A stretch of DNA of 64,000 nt from the NCBI GenBank assembly GCA_950295325.1, contig OX485809.1, positions 20,212,001 to 20,276,000 on the forward strand, written 5' to 3'. Shown here one piece after another: positions 1 to 15,029 of this stretch. This DNA comes from Polytrichum commune (Eukaryota > Streptophyta > Polytrichopsida > Polytrichales > Polytrichaceae). The position numbers and the translations under genes were made by a program. The stretch's first letter is position 1, and each line of letters starts with the position of its first letter. The notes beneath the pieces were generated by a model that ran no database searches, was not told the origin of the DNA, and saw only the letters and a program-made list of their open reading frames with translations.

Positions 1-1373
1 TACTTTATAAACAATGTTTAGTATATAAGCGGCATAAGCACATGACACTTTTTACTTCTCATAACTGGATTGGATTGCCCATGAGAATAACCAGAAAGAA
101 CTTCTCACTGACTGGCATCGAAGCGCAACCGGCTCATCTACCTACCTACCTACCTACCGACCCTCCTCCATTTCCTACACCCCCGAATCGACGCCTGGTA
201 GGGTCTGACGTTTCGCGCAAGACCCCGAACCTCTGTTGGACCCTCAGCCTCGGCCACCACCCATACCGCCTTCGCTCGCTGACCCCGCCCCGAGCCTCCC
301 AGGCCAGGTTCGAAGCCGGCGTTCCTTGCTTAGCCCGAAGCTAGCGTGCGCTTGCCGGGCCTGACTCGAGCCTGCAACTGAGGTGGGGTGCAAGGTAAGA
401 GTGCCCTGCATCTTTTCCTTCACACTACGCATGCCCTCGACACCTCGCTTGCAGCGTCGCCATCGCCAATAGCCGAGTTTCCCATCGTTTCTCGGCACCG
501 CTCTCGCTTTTGCTCGTGTCTTTGTAACGGCTGCGCTGTCGCTGGGAACATCTGTACCTGGTGAGCCTCGAATTTTCATCTACGGACCTCGAATTGGCGT
601 GGTAGGAAGTCGCTTGTCGGGGTAGGGTTATGTGGCGTCGTTCGTCGCTGTCGCGTGTTTGATGTGTTGTTGCAGTTTAGTTGTACTTTTTTGCATCTCT
701 GCGGATGTTGGATACATACCCTGGGTGGTCGTTGTTGTCGTGAGCGTTAATTTGGCTATGGTGACAGTAATTGGCGTTGTATGTGGTGGATTGTCGGGGT
801 AGGGTTTCGTCCTTTTCTTTGTGCAATTCTAAAGTGTCGTTTTCCATGGATCTCTTGTTCTTCGTCGTGTGTACATCGGCTAATTACGTTCTCATTCAGT
901 TTTAGTGAACATCGAATTTCTGTGTTTGGTCGCAGTTGCCCTGGGTGGCCTGTCGGGTAGGGTTTCCTTTTTTGAGTATTTTTTGTGGCCTACAGGGTCC
1001 TTCTCTTGTTCGGGTGGGTGCCGGAGGATTTGGTGTGGGTGCGAAACGTCCATCCGGTGGGCGAATTTTGTCTGAGGTCGTTTCGGTGGTTTGGGAAAGT
1101 ACGATCGGTTTTGGGCTGGGGTTGTGCGAAGGGGCGTTGGATGTTTGTGTTTGCTTGGGAAAATTGCGGTTGTGGAGCGGTTGTGGGGATCTGAATTGTG
1201 TGGGACGGCAGGGTTAATAAGAATTTGGTTGTTGTTGAATTGTTGTTTGATTTGGAGAGGTTCGTGTGTATGTCGAACATTATTTGTATGGCCGAGATTA
1301 TTTGCTGATGAAATTGTTGCATAATGAAGGTTGGGGGGTTATTAAGCGAGCGTGAGCAAGGCAAGCAGGCAAG
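1..1373 (+). promoter_or_regulatory. Promoter and 5' leader region of ATG8 copy A
   Basis: A TATA-like stretch lies at 5-30. A GC-rich block at about 150-600 includes a CTAC microsatellite at 138-158. A good splice donor (AAG|GTAAGAG) sits at 394/395 and is conserved in the other arm at 10539/10538, which points to a leader exon and a leader intron, as is common in plant ATG8 genes. DNA from about 600 to 1340 is G/T-rich like a plant intron. The acceptor is not certain; a conserved AAGCAG just 5 bases before the start codon is the best candidate. No long ORF here looks like protein. Confidence 0.5.
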
Positions 1374-2688
<1,315 letters not shown>

Positions 2689-4097
2689 CTCCCTGTAAGA
2701 GGACCAGCTGGTGAAAACACCTATCTGTACATTGGGACTTATCTGTATTTCGGACTTCGTAGTACCTAGCCCTTCATTGTAGTGAAAAGTTTGTGGCAGT
2801 TACAGGTCTATGTCCACAATAATTTGATGTTCAGGTTCATCTTAAGTATTAGGGTCAGTCCATAATGTCTATATTTTGGAAACTGTACTGTGTATACAAG
2901 ACTTTTTAAAAGTGTGAGGAAATGTGTCCCTGTATGCAAATCCTTGCATAGGCAATTGTACATAAAGCTCCGGACCTTTTTTCCATTACAGGAATTCCTG
3001 TATCATAGCAGAGTATGAGGTTCATTGTGCTTGCGGAAGAGACCTCACTGATTTTTTTGACATTTTCTGACATGCAATATTTCAGGATGATATTGCATTT
3101 TTTAGAAATCTGTTTGGCTCCTTCTGTGGGGCACTGGGTTGTTGATACATCCTGTGTAGTACAGGGTTGAAGTATTCATTGTGAATGATCTCTTCTTGGA
3201 GATGCTTGTTTAGTATGGTTGCACATCCTTGAGGTTGCATCAGTCACACTGGAGTTGACCTGCTGAGAGTCAACTAGGTTCATTTATTGTGTTGCTTTAT
3301 GTATACTAGTTGACCCACCTGTACCTAACAGGCTGGAGAAAAGGGAAGTGCGGACCTTTATTCTCAAAGGGTGGCATTTCTATACTGTAATTTTACAAGT
3401 TGCTACCTGTATCAATGAATGAGGGCTGAGTGCATGTGTTGCCAAAATCAGAGTGCATCTCTTTACAGGTTGCTTTGATGGCTCACTTGTCCAAAACCAA
3501 AAAGACTAGCAGAGAAATATAGCAGGGAATTATGTCCACAAGTGTGCATTGAAAATTTAGCTCTTGGGCTCCAGATGCTCGTAATTGCCTTCTAAGGTTA
3601 TGTTTCTTCCACTCCACTAACTTGATAGTGATGCAGTCTTGATCCCTGGCATGATGGAGCAATTAGCGCAAGGTCTATTGCTTTCCAGAAATCCAGTGCC
3701 AAGTGGAAGATGTTGCCTCCCAATTTTGCACTTCTCTTTTGGGATAATTCTAAACAGATTCTTGGAAAAGTCCTTCTGTAACATATCTTAGAATATGCAA
3801 TACCCCCTCGTCCTTAAAGCGATAATCATTGCCCAAGTGTGCAGCAAAAAGTGACGTGTGTGTCTTCAAGTTTTGACTATTCTATATAGTTCTTGTGTCA
3901 CTCATGTCTGAGGAGACATAGTCAAAGGGACCCTGAGTCACAAAGGGACACAAGCGAGGAACATTGCCATGCTTTATGACTGAAACATGCTATACAATTT
4001 ACGTGTTCTTTCCACAATAGTAGATGGGTCTTAAAATGGTTACTTTTTTCAAACTAAACCACTTCTCCTTTGATATCGAATACTTGATTAGAACAAC

Positions 4098-4375
4098 ATG
4101 GTTAGCAAATCCAAATTGAGGCCGTAACCATTTTCCTCAAATTCTTTGGAGCTCATATGAATATCTTATTCGTCACCACAGTGAAGATTCTTGTGCTCAC
4201 CATATTCTCATAAAGGTCTTCCCAATTATGTTGACTATCGAATCGAGAATGGTATTTTGAGTACATAGTCGAATCTCTTTTAAACACATGTCTTTTGGTA
4301 TGCGTTCTTGGAGCCACATCTAACCACGTGCCACTCAAATATATCTGTGTCCTAATAAGAAATGTAAACAAATTA
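4098..4375 (+). mobile_element. Dispersed repeat family T, copy T1
   Basis: Matches T2 (24383-24650) and T3 (48564-48822) in the same orientation through shared blocks: GGTTAGCAAATCCAAATTG, GGAGCTCATATGA, TGTTGACTATCGA, AACACATGTCTTTTGGT and CACTCAAATATA. No coding capacity and no clear TIR, so it is a non-autonomous element or degraded repeat of unknown class. Confidence 0.6.
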
Positions 4376-4439
4376 GGCACGTCTACCTTAATTTATGCTA
4401 GGATGTCCTAAACATTTCACATAATATTTACTAAAACTA

Positions 4440-4890
4440 CCCTAATTGTTGCATTTAGTGTCACCAATTCTAATACTGATTGTAAATCGCTCACATAGTG
4501 GTACTAACACTATATGTAAACCCAACATTACTAGTCACACCTTGTAAAAAGATGTGGGCACTATAGATTTTACAATGTGAAGGAGCCCACCTCCTGGAAG
4601 GTAGGAAGTACGCCTACCTTGTCACCTAGTGAAAAGGGATTAGGGTAAGGAAGAACGGGCTCCCATTCACATCAGTCCAAAATTCAATCATCCATGATAA
4701 CACTTCATTACAAAATTGTTAGGATGTAGAATATACCAAACTTTGTTTCAATAATTGGGCATTGCATGAACTGAAAAGTAAGTTGGGATGACATTACTTG
4801 TAATTTTTTCCCAAAGAGGTGTTATTGGAAAAGTTAACTACGATGACATAAATACCGTATGAGACTAAATACAATACTTAGTGTACTAAA
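4440..4890 (-). mobile_element. MITE-like family R, copy R1 (diverged)
   Basis: Shares with R2-R4 the edge motif TTTAGTGTCACCAATTCTAA, AACCCAACATTA, CATCCATGATAACACTTC and the far edge ACTAAATAC. This copy has additional unmatched sequence around 4570-4670. Orientation is as R2 and opposite to R3 and R4. Confidence 0.5.
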
Positions 4891-5103
4891 TGTATTTTTA
4901 TTATCAAACAACATTATGATGTATAAAACTATATGAACCATACCTACACATTATTGTTTTGTAATGTATGAAAGCACAAGATTCGGGAAGACATTGTTGA
5001 TGAATGGCATGCAATGTATTGGAATTTGATGCAATGTGTAAATTTTGTGTAAACAAGATTATACTAAGAACTCGACTTATCTGAAGTAGAACTCCAGTCT
5101 TAA

Positions 5104-5678
5104 GGGGTTGTTTACACCATGGACCATGAAGTCGTCCCAAGGCCTTGTAAAATATGTGATTGGATGTTGAACTCGTCCCAGGACCACGTCAGTTTACATC
5201 AAGGAAAAAATGTCAGAATGACCATGGAGTTTGAGGTCCCCAAAAGACATATTTTAAGACCTGCATTATCCATTGACATGGTCCAACGGGTTTTGTGGTG
5301 GAAGAGGCAAAAGAGGTGCTTTGGTAGAAAAAAGCAAGGGCTCATGGCATAGTAATAATGTTATAACAAAATTTTAATGAAGTTTTTTTGGGGAAGAGAA
5401 GATGAAAACAAGAGAAGGCAAAAGAATGGCCAAACTTAAATTTTTCCAAAACTCTCCTTTTTGGACATATATTAGAAAAAATAAATTAGCACATTCACTT
5501 TTTGGTGCATGGTCATTTCTCTTGGTCCACATTTGGTTGACACCTAGTGAGGGGCCCAAAGGCTTTGTAAATAGATTTTTTAAGAAATTGGACCATGGAA
5601 GATGGACCATGAAGTTGGACCATGGAAAAAGCCATCTTATATGGTCTGACTTCATGGTCCATGGTGTAAACCATCCCC
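5104..5678. mobile_element. TIR element with GGACCATG motifs (MITE)
   Basis: Terminal inverted repeats of about 29 bp: GGGGTTGTTTACACCATGG at the left edge and its near-complement CCATGGTGTAAACCATCCCC at the right, both followed inward by ACCATGAAGTC. The GGACCATG motif recurs within the right third (5588-5625). The GGGG..TGTTT end resembles PIF/Harbinger (Tourist) elements, but the flanks (TAA left, AAG right) do not give a clean target duplication. No transposase is present; internal ORFs are short and unrecognised. Confidence 0.7.
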
Positions 5679-8227
5679 AAGATAAGGTACATGAAATATG
5701 CAAGATTATGTGTAAACGGAGCTAAGCTAAGAAACATAGGAATCTAGTTCTTTGAGGCATGTGAGTGAGGGAAAATAGTAACAGGAAAGGAGGGGCATCT
5801 TTGTCTTGACATGAGAATTGTTTGCCCCTCTCTAGCGATAAAATTTAAACATTTAAAGATTTAATTCAATTTGCATCCAATTTCAAAAGATACAATCACT
5901 TACTATGGTCAATCTAGTTTAGATTTTCGAAATACAAAGTTTCAATGTGTTTCCTCAAGTTTCATAAAGTTGTGATGGACTTGGAAGTAGTAGTGGATCC
6001 TTTCTATATGCCGGTATTCCATGTCAAGGTAGAAAAAGATCTAACATAGAATCCATGATCTCCCATTGGATCCTTGGCTACAGAGCCAACACAATATCAA
6101 TAAGTGTGAACTCATTGACAATGATGTCGAATTACCAAAGGTCCATAATAGTGGATCAACACATTATTGAGAAAATGTGAGCATGAGCAACTCCCAATGG
6201 TTCATTGGTCAAAAGGTTTGGACAATTTGGAGTATCAGAAAGCCAATGTCAGCGAGGAGCCACCGATCAACAAGCCTATCCTAGGATTAATTAGCGGATC
6301 ATCATGAACTACATAAGGATTTGAGGAGCTGTGCCATGGGTTATATAGGTTGCGACTTGGCCAACCTACATGGCAGTTTTGTTTGGGGCGAAGTGGTAGC
6401 GTGTTACAGATGGTGTAAGCAACGTTATTGTGGCAAGAGATGCAAAGGTTTTTGAGATAGGTGTGTCTACACAATTGGAGGTTATGTGGCTAGGTGTTGT
6501 TTATTTGTTGGAAGCATACTTGGCAAGATTGGTGGGTTGTATGATGTCATGTGCAGGATTAACTTTCCACCTATTGATACACCCTCAGGAGAACTATCAG
6601 TAACAACTGCAAATGGTTGTAGAGTGTTTTTTGGTGGCATATTTAAAGTGTGCATTTCATGAGATAATTATCAATGGATGCATTCCACAATGGCATTCGG
6701 AAGCAAGCAACATAAAGTAAGGTATGCGGTCCTAAAAGCAACATGACTCTAAAAGCAATGCCTAATTTTTCATCCTTAAGTGTCACCACGTGAGTGCAAC
6801 AATGCACTCAAAGTTCAAAATTCATTAATCATCTGCTACATGAAGTGAAAAATTACATTACTTTGATCATTCATAATGGTGGTGTAAGAAGGATGTAAGA
6901 ACAATTTAAGAAGAGCACCATCTTTGGCCCATCATAATGACTAATCTAATCGCTCAACAAGGTGGTGCAAGAAATGTTCAACAGAGGTGAACAATACCAT
7001 CATTTAATAAAAGGCCTTAACGTGCTGTGAAGCTAACTTTGTGGTGGTGAAAGAACCATTTGACATTCACTTTTGTTGATTCCCCTGGATTGCGTATAAT
7101 TTCCTCCCTTTTTTTCTTTGTGTGTGTGTGGGGATTCAACACACATCTGGTAATCCAAACTAATTATCTTCAAAACAATTCTATCATTGACAAGTCCTCC
7201 AAACTATGAAATGTGTCTAGGGTGTGACTTTAAGGGCTACTTGTGTTAGCTTAAGCAAATTTATCTCAGATCTGTGTGGACCATGTGTTGATCTGCCAAA
7301 AGCCCTGCTTCAATAAAAGATTGTAACATAGCATAGTTTTCAATTGTGTATATTTGGTCTCAGCGTCCCTTCCCTTCAGCTGCGAAGGCTAGAATGGATT
7401 AAAACACATACACACCACTTCTTGCTGCACTCTTGAACAATGATTAATCCTTTTAAGGACAAGGGGGTATCAAACATTCTAGGGTATGTCATAAGAGCAT
7501 GTTTCAAGGTCTTATAAGTAGAATCATCAAACAAGAGAAGCTATGGCATCATCTTCCATTTGGAACTATGGGTAGCAACTTGCAGATTACAGTGAAGAAA
7601 TGCCATTGTTTTGGTTGCCTTCAGATTACCACCCTTTAAAAACAAGCTCCGCACTTCCCCTTTCTCCAATATGGGATACCGACAAACATAAAGCAACACA
7701 ACAAACGACCCTAGTTAATTCTCAGCAGGATTAATACAACCTCAAGCACCTCCAAGATGAAATCTTCCAAGGTGAGTACTTCAATCTTGTATCACACAGG
7801 ATGTATTGACAACTTAAAAGTGCAATAACGTGATAGTTTACCGCATGTTAAAAAATATTCAAAAATGACAGTGAGGTCATTTCGGAAATCCCAACAACCC
7901 TCATCCACTGCTATGATACAGGAGTTCAAGTAATGCAAAAGAAGGTCCAGAGCTTTATGTACAATTGCCTATGCAAGGACTTGCATACAGGGACACATTT
8001 CCTCACACTTTTAAAAAGTCTTGTATACACAGTACAATTCCCAAAATATAGACATTATGAACTGACCCTAAAACTTATGATAACCTAAACTCAAATTATT
8101 GTGGACATAGACCTGTGGCTGCCACAAACTTTCACTACAATGAAGGGCTAGGTACTATGAAGTTCGAAACACAGATAGGTCCAAATGTACAGATAGGTGT
8201 TTTTAACGGCTGGTCCTCTTACAGACT

Positions 8228-9569
<1,342 letters not shown>

Positions 9570-10950
9570 CTTGCCTGCTTGCTTTTCTCACGCTCGCGTA
9601 ATAACCCCCCAACCTTCATTATGCAACAATTTCATCAGCAAATAATCTCGGCCACACAAATAATGTTCGACATAAACACGAACCTCTCCAAATCAAACAA
9701 GAATCGAAAAACAACCAAATTCTTAGCAACCCAGCCGTCCCACACAGTTCAGATCCCCACAACCGCTCCACAACCGCAATTTCCCAAGCAAACACAAACC
9801 ATCCAACGCCCCTTCGCACAACCCCAGCCCAAAACCGATCGTACTTTCCCAAACCACCCAAACTACCTTCGACGACCGGATGGACGTTTCGCACCCACAC
9901 CAAATCCTCTGGCAACCACCCGAATAACATAAAGGCCCCGTAGACCCCTAGAAATGCTCAAAAAAGGAAACCCTACCCGACAGGCCACCCAGGGCAACTG
10001 CGACCAAAACACAGAAATTCGATGTTCACTAAAACTGAATGAGAACGTAATTAGCCGATGTACACACGACGAAGAACAAGAGATCCATGGAAAACGACAC
10101 TTTAGAATTGCACAAAGAAAAGGACGAAACCCTACCCCGACAATCCACCACATACAACGCCAATTACTGTCACCATAGCCAAATTAACGCTCACGACAAC
10201 AACGACCACCCAGGGTATGTATCCAACATCCGCAGAGATGCAAAAAAGTACAACTAAACTGCAACAACACATCAAACACGCGACAGCGACGAACGACGCC
10301 ACATAACCCTACCCCGACAAGCGACTTCCTACCACGCCAATTCGAGGTCCGTAGATGAAAATTCGAGGCTCACCAGGTACAGATGTTCCCAGCGACAGCG
10401 CAGCCGTTACAAGACACGAGCAAAAGCGAGAGCGATGCCGAGAAACGATGGGAAACTCGGCTATTGGCGATGGCGACGCTGCAAGCAAGGTGTCGAGGGC
10501 ATGCGTAGTGTGAAGGAAAAGATGCAGGGCACTCTTACCTTGCACCCCACCTCGGTTGCAGGCTCGAGTCAGGCCCGGCAAGCGCACGCTAGCTTCGGGC
10601 TAAGCAAGGAACGCCGGCTTCGAACCTGCCCTGGGAGGCTCGGGTCGGGGTCAGCGAGCGAAGGCGGTATGGGTGGTGGCCGAGGCTGAGGGTCCGACAG
10701 AGGTTCGGGGTCTTGCGCGAAACGTCAGCTCCTACCAGGCGTCGATTCGGGGGTGTAGGAAATGGAGGACGGTCGGTAGGGTGGTAGGTAGGTAGATAGG
10801 TCCGTAGGTAGATGAGCCGGTTGCGCTTCGATGCCAGTCAGTCAGAAGTTCTTTTTCTGGTTATTCTCATGGGCAATGCAATCCAGTTATGAGAAGTAAA
10901 AAGTGTCATGTGCTTATGCCGCTTATATGCTAAACATTGTTTATAAAGTA
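9570..10950 (-). promoter_or_regulatory. Promoter and 5' leader region of ATG8 copy B
   Basis: Mirror of 1-1373, including the GC-rich block (about 10310-10760), the GTAGG microsatellite region (10775-10800) and the leader donor at 10539/10538. The AAGCAG acceptor candidate just before the ATG is conserved. The 177-codon plus-strand ORF at 9399-9932 is antisense to this leader and is not a gene. Confidence 0.5.
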
Positions 10951-10984
10951 AAATAAAAAAAGTACAACAACATTTTAACTTTTT

Positions 10985-11305
10985 AGTTATTTAGTGTCAC
11001 TTGCTATTGGAAATCATGCAATTGCATAGCTTTTCACTTTAGATTTTATGTTTGTTTCAGCAAGTATCAAATGGTTCGTTTGGACATTAACCATGCATAC
11101 ATATAAGATTAGATGTAAATTGTGTTATTGTCTTCTGAATGTGCCACATGTCATGATGTGATTACTTGGACCTCTTGAAAGATGGTGTGGTGAACTTTAG
11201 GCATTAAAGTGCCCAATCATACCTAATGTATAATACAATACTTATATTGCAAAACGTTACAGTCCAACTAAAAAGTTGTAGCATAGCATAACTTCGAAGA
11301 GAAAA
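10985..11305. mobile_element. MITE-like family S, copy S1
   Basis: Resembles 23549-23785: both carry TTTAGTGTCACTT near one end, GGTTCGTTTGGACAT or GGTCGTTTGGACAT in the middle, and CAACTAAAAAGTT followed by a GCAT-rich segment near the other end. It begins about 35 bp outside the right arm of the ATG8 duplication. Confidence 0.5.
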
Positions 11306-11689
11306 TTAACACACCTATGAGGAAGAAAGTTTGAGCAAAAAGTATCCAATAAGTAGGTGTATCTCAAGGAGTATGTAGAATTCTCTTGTATTCATCTTTC
11401 TTGCACGTTGGGTTTAGTCAAAGTTCTAGGGTTTTAGACAAGTCATGCTTTGTTGTTGGGTTGATTTTTTTTTTTTTAATTTCATGTTCTTTTTTTTAAA
11501 CTATGGGGATGCTTACTACATATGAAGATAAGAGGGTTGACATAACATGATTGGACAGTGTAGTTGAGTTGGGTGGGCCCATGTATCTTGTAGATTATTT
11601 GAGGATAAGCCTAGCATGATCCTATTTATAAATGATGTCAAGCTAAATATCACCATGACTGCTTGGGGGCACTAACCGCTTGGTGGGGG

Positions 11690-11767
11690 CACTAGTAGAA
11701 AACTATGCCCAAAAGGGCCACAACCGATTCCAACTACAGTTCTTTTTGACAAATTTTTTTACTAGTG
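11690..11767. mobile_element. Miniature CACTA element, 78 bp, TSD GGG
   Basis: The ends are CACTAGTAGAAAA and, inverted, CACTAGTAAAAAA, the canonical terminus of plant CACTA (En/Spm) transposons. The three bases on each side are GGG (11687-11689 and 11768-11770), the 3-bp target duplication expected of the superfamily. The 78-bp length leaves no room for genes, so movement would need a transposase in trans. Confidence 0.75.
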
Positions 11768-12003
11768 GGGTCATAACAACAGGCCATGCTTCGTGATTGG
11801 TTGTTACTCCACTAGCCAACCCGCTTCTTAGATTATGAACCATATAAATTAGTAGAGCAAACATTAGCAGTTGTAATTCCATGCCATATTTTTAATGTGA
11901 CCCATGCAGAACCCCATAACCATATTAAGTGTTCGCAAACCCACTTTATTTCGAGTTTTGGAATAAGCAAGGAGGCTTAATAATGTCATGAAGGGTATGT
12001 ATG

Positions 12004-12182
12004 CACTACACCGTGTACGGTATTTAGTATCACTTACTATTCGGAGTTACACAATGCAATAACTTCTTACTATAGACTCTGAACTTTACTTTGAAAGTAA
12101 AGTTTGGAGTCTGTAGTAAGAAGTTATTGCATTGCGTAATTCCTAAAAGTAAGTGGCACTAAATATCATAAAGTGTGTAGTG
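12004..12182. mobile_element. Foldback MITE, nearly perfect 179-bp hairpin
   Basis: The element is an almost full-length palindrome folding about 12094: CACTACACCGTGTACGGTAT at the left mirrors the right end GTGTAGTG, and the core AATGCAATAACTTCTTACTA recurs inverted. It is related to family S by the TTAGTATCACTTACTATTCG block. No clear target duplication (ATG left, ACC right). Confidence 0.8.
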
Positions 12183-12600
12183 ACCATCGCTGCTGCTTTT
12201 TAAAATATCCCATTGGTTAAGAAATGCATGGCGGTCCCACTTCGCTTCACACAAGGACACCAAATATAGTCTAAGATTAACAATGTTAAAAAATGAATGA
12301 GAAAGTGACATGGAATCCTACATGTTTTAAAGCAGGTAATGTATGGTAGTCATCCAAATTTTACCACAAGACAACCCAAGTAGATTGTGTCATTGGAAAA
12401 TGAAGGTGACTGTCTTATGAGGGGGTGCCAATGACTTTAGCATATTCTCAAATCATTATGTCAAAGTGTGGTTCTTTGATATATTAAATCAATACGACTT
12501 GTTCATCAATAAGACATGAAAACAAGGAAAGAGAAAAAGGACCGCATTATATTTTAGAATGATGTGAACAAGGTCCATTCATCCATGGTCACACATGAAG

Positions 12601-12970
12601 TACATTAAATATGATATTTAGTGTCACCACTTCCAATTGTCTTGCTCAATACTAATTGTAAACTACGGTATAGTGTCACCAACACTAAATGTTAAATTAG
12701 CATCATTTGGCATTTCTTGTGTATTTTGGGGGGGATTATAGATTTACAGTGTTGCAATTACTGTCACTTACCAAGTATTTTTTCATCCAAATTTGAATCA
12801 TCCATGACAATATTTCATCACAAGCTGTTGACAAGGGAAGGTAGGGCTTTGGCCAATGGATGAACTCATCCATCATCCATGACAATATTTGTGCACTTAT
12901 TCATAAGAAGTGTCATCCAAAACATTACCATTATGACATTAAATACCACTACTCAACATATTTAGTGTAG
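12601..12970 (-). mobile_element. MITE-like family R, copy R2
   Basis: Edges are TACATTAAATATGATATTTA and, inverted, CTACACTAAATATGTTGAG. The interior shares with R3 and R4 (opposite orientation) CACTTACCAAGT, CATCCAAATTT, CATCCATGACAATATT, CAAGGGAAGGTAGGG and GGCCAATGGATGAACTCATC. No coding capacity. Confidence 0.7.
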
Positions 12971-14699
12971 CACATGAGAAGCCATGGGTGTAAATGCCTA
13001 TTTGTGATAGGTGAACCGCTCCTTCAAGGACATTCTTTTTAAATGTGTTTGGCTTTTGGGATGAGTATGGGTGTGTGAAGAGACGTGCATTTGCCCCATG
13101 AAGGACTTGGTATGGAAGGTGTATGGATAGTTTCATGAATACTGGCGATGATTACCAAATAAATAAATAACCAATGTCATGCAATTTGACATGATTTTGA
13201 GCCCGTTGGCTCTACCCTGCTCAAGAATCCTCTTGGCGCAGGCTGGGGTTTATTGCCTACTTTGTGGTGGGTGGGCTCTTGGCTTCCTACCTACATGACC
13301 AATTTTTTCCGTCAAGTAGAGAAAAGATTTCATAGCGGGAATCGAACTGCCAACACTCCATTCGGAAATGGGTACCTTTCCATTATGACCTGGTCATTTA
13401 GGGTCATCTTGGACTTGATGATTACCATGAGAGGCTTGACGTTCCAACCCATAAGATGGAGTTTGTCTATAAGTGGTTCACATGTGTTTAGTTTGTTTTG
13501 GATGGAGTTACCCATGAATCTACCATGGCATTGCCACAACACCCATGTACACCATTTATGCTAATGTGGTGGTATGTACACTCTACTCTATTCTATTTCA
13601 TTCAAAAATCAATGTGGTTCAGTCTAGTCCACATCATCTAAAGTTTATATCATTTTAAACGTTGCATGGCGTAGATGCACAACTTCAATCACCAATGCAT
13701 GTCAATATGGTGTGGATATCATAATTAAAGTTGTCCAAATTATTCGTGAACCACTTGAAGACTTTGTGCATGTATAATCAACGTGTGCCACACTAATGAC
13801 ACTAGATCATGAGTGCCAATTTTCAAGAGTTTGGATAAAGAAAACAAGAAAACTGTAGAACCGTGAGGCTCTGTCCTTGACTATGAAAGACTATAATTGT
13901 AGTTGTCCACTTTGCTCATGCCAATCCATGGCTACTTACTATACCTATACTTTTTAGAAAGCAACTATAGTTAACTATAACTATAACTATATAGTTAACA
14001 TCCACATTAAATAATTTGGACCAAAAATAGTAGGAACAAGTAACGTCCAAGTGTGAACGCAAAGTGATTAGGAAATTTGCTCGTGAAACAGAGAAGTCGA
14101 TGCATAATCTTTGTCCTACAGACAGAGCCAATTAATGTACATGACTTTAAAGAAGCGTTGTTTCTGAATCTCTTTGTAAATACTTCTCAAGCAAGGAATA
14201 TTCTTCACATGAAAATTGGAGGCGTGAAATATGCACATAATAAAAATCTATAAAAATTCATCAATTTGAGAATTACAGTGGAAACTAAAATGACTAGAAT
14301 ATAAAATATGATATCATCTATGTGCGTATTAACACTCACCCATTAAAGTCTAGACAAAGAGCGGTGGAAGTTTGTTAAGTTTGCTCGAAAGTTATCCTTG
14401 GACTACTCTCCAACCGTTACGCTATCGGACACATGGGCAAGCCCATAAAGAGTAAAGAAAAATGATGAATAAAGGAAAGGTGGGATAAGCTTGTATCATT
14501 AGATAGATATCTTAGACAAGTGAAGTTAAGTGGAGTTTGGAACTATGACATCACTTGGTATGCCATTAAGCCATCATTTGATTGAACTCTTGTGAAACAC
14601 ACATACACACATATACTACAAAAATTTGGTATTTGATACTATAAATATATCATTATCAATAACATTATAAAGGTTAGGGATTGAGTATAAAAATTAAAA

Positions 14700-14700
<1 letters not shown>
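12971..14700. other. Intergenic, no gene seen
   Basis: AT-rich sequence. The short ORFs overlap each other on opposite strands and match no family I know. A self-complementary AACTATAGTTAACTATAACT-type stretch lies at 13960-14000. Confidence 0.5.
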
Positions 14701-14730
<30 letters not shown>

Positions 14731-14747
14731 TGCATGCATGTATGCAT
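14701..14747. repeat. (ATGT)n microsatellite
   Basis: About eleven ATGT/ATGC tetranucleotide units in a row, with the last few changed to GCATGC. Confidence 0.9.
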
Positions 14748-14789
14748 AAATGTTTGTTTTTAAAAGTCTTGTGTTACTTATCTTCATCG

Positions 14790-15025
14790 GACACCTATAT
14801 TTGAGTGGTGTGTGATTAGGTGTGCATTCAAGAATGTTGGACACCAAAAGAATTTGTGTTTATAAGAGATCGGATTACATGCTAAGTGCTCAAAATATAT
14901 AAACTAGCGTAGACTCAATTTGGGGGGGGGGGGGACCTAGTTGACCGTTTCATGAGTTCCAAATATTATGAGAAAAATGGCTACAACCTCAATATGGGTT
15001 TGTTAACCATCTTGTGGTAATAACG
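14790..15025 (-). mobile_element. Dispersed repeat family T, copy T4, with 13-G run
   Basis: Reverse orientation relative to T1. Shared blocks are ACACCTATATTTGAGTGGT, AAGAGATCGGATTACATGCT and ATGAGTTCCAAATATTATGA. A run of 13 G at 14922-14934 lies where T1 has a short mixed purine segment. Confidence 0.65.
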
Positions 15026-15029
15026 TGTG

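Larger units (their letters stand above)
3869..7396. other. Spacer between the two ATG8 arms, no gene seen
   Basis: AT-rich DNA with stop codons in all frames. It holds a family T copy (4098-4375), a family R copy (4440-4890) and a TIR element (5104-5678), listed separately. I recognise nothing in 5679-7396: only short chance ORFs and a GT-rich run near 7118-7130. Confidence 0.6.

Noticed and set aside
13330-13360. tRNA-like T-loop on the minus strand (GTTCGATTCCCGC)
   Set aside because: The T-stem bases do not pair and no acceptor or anticodon arm could be placed.
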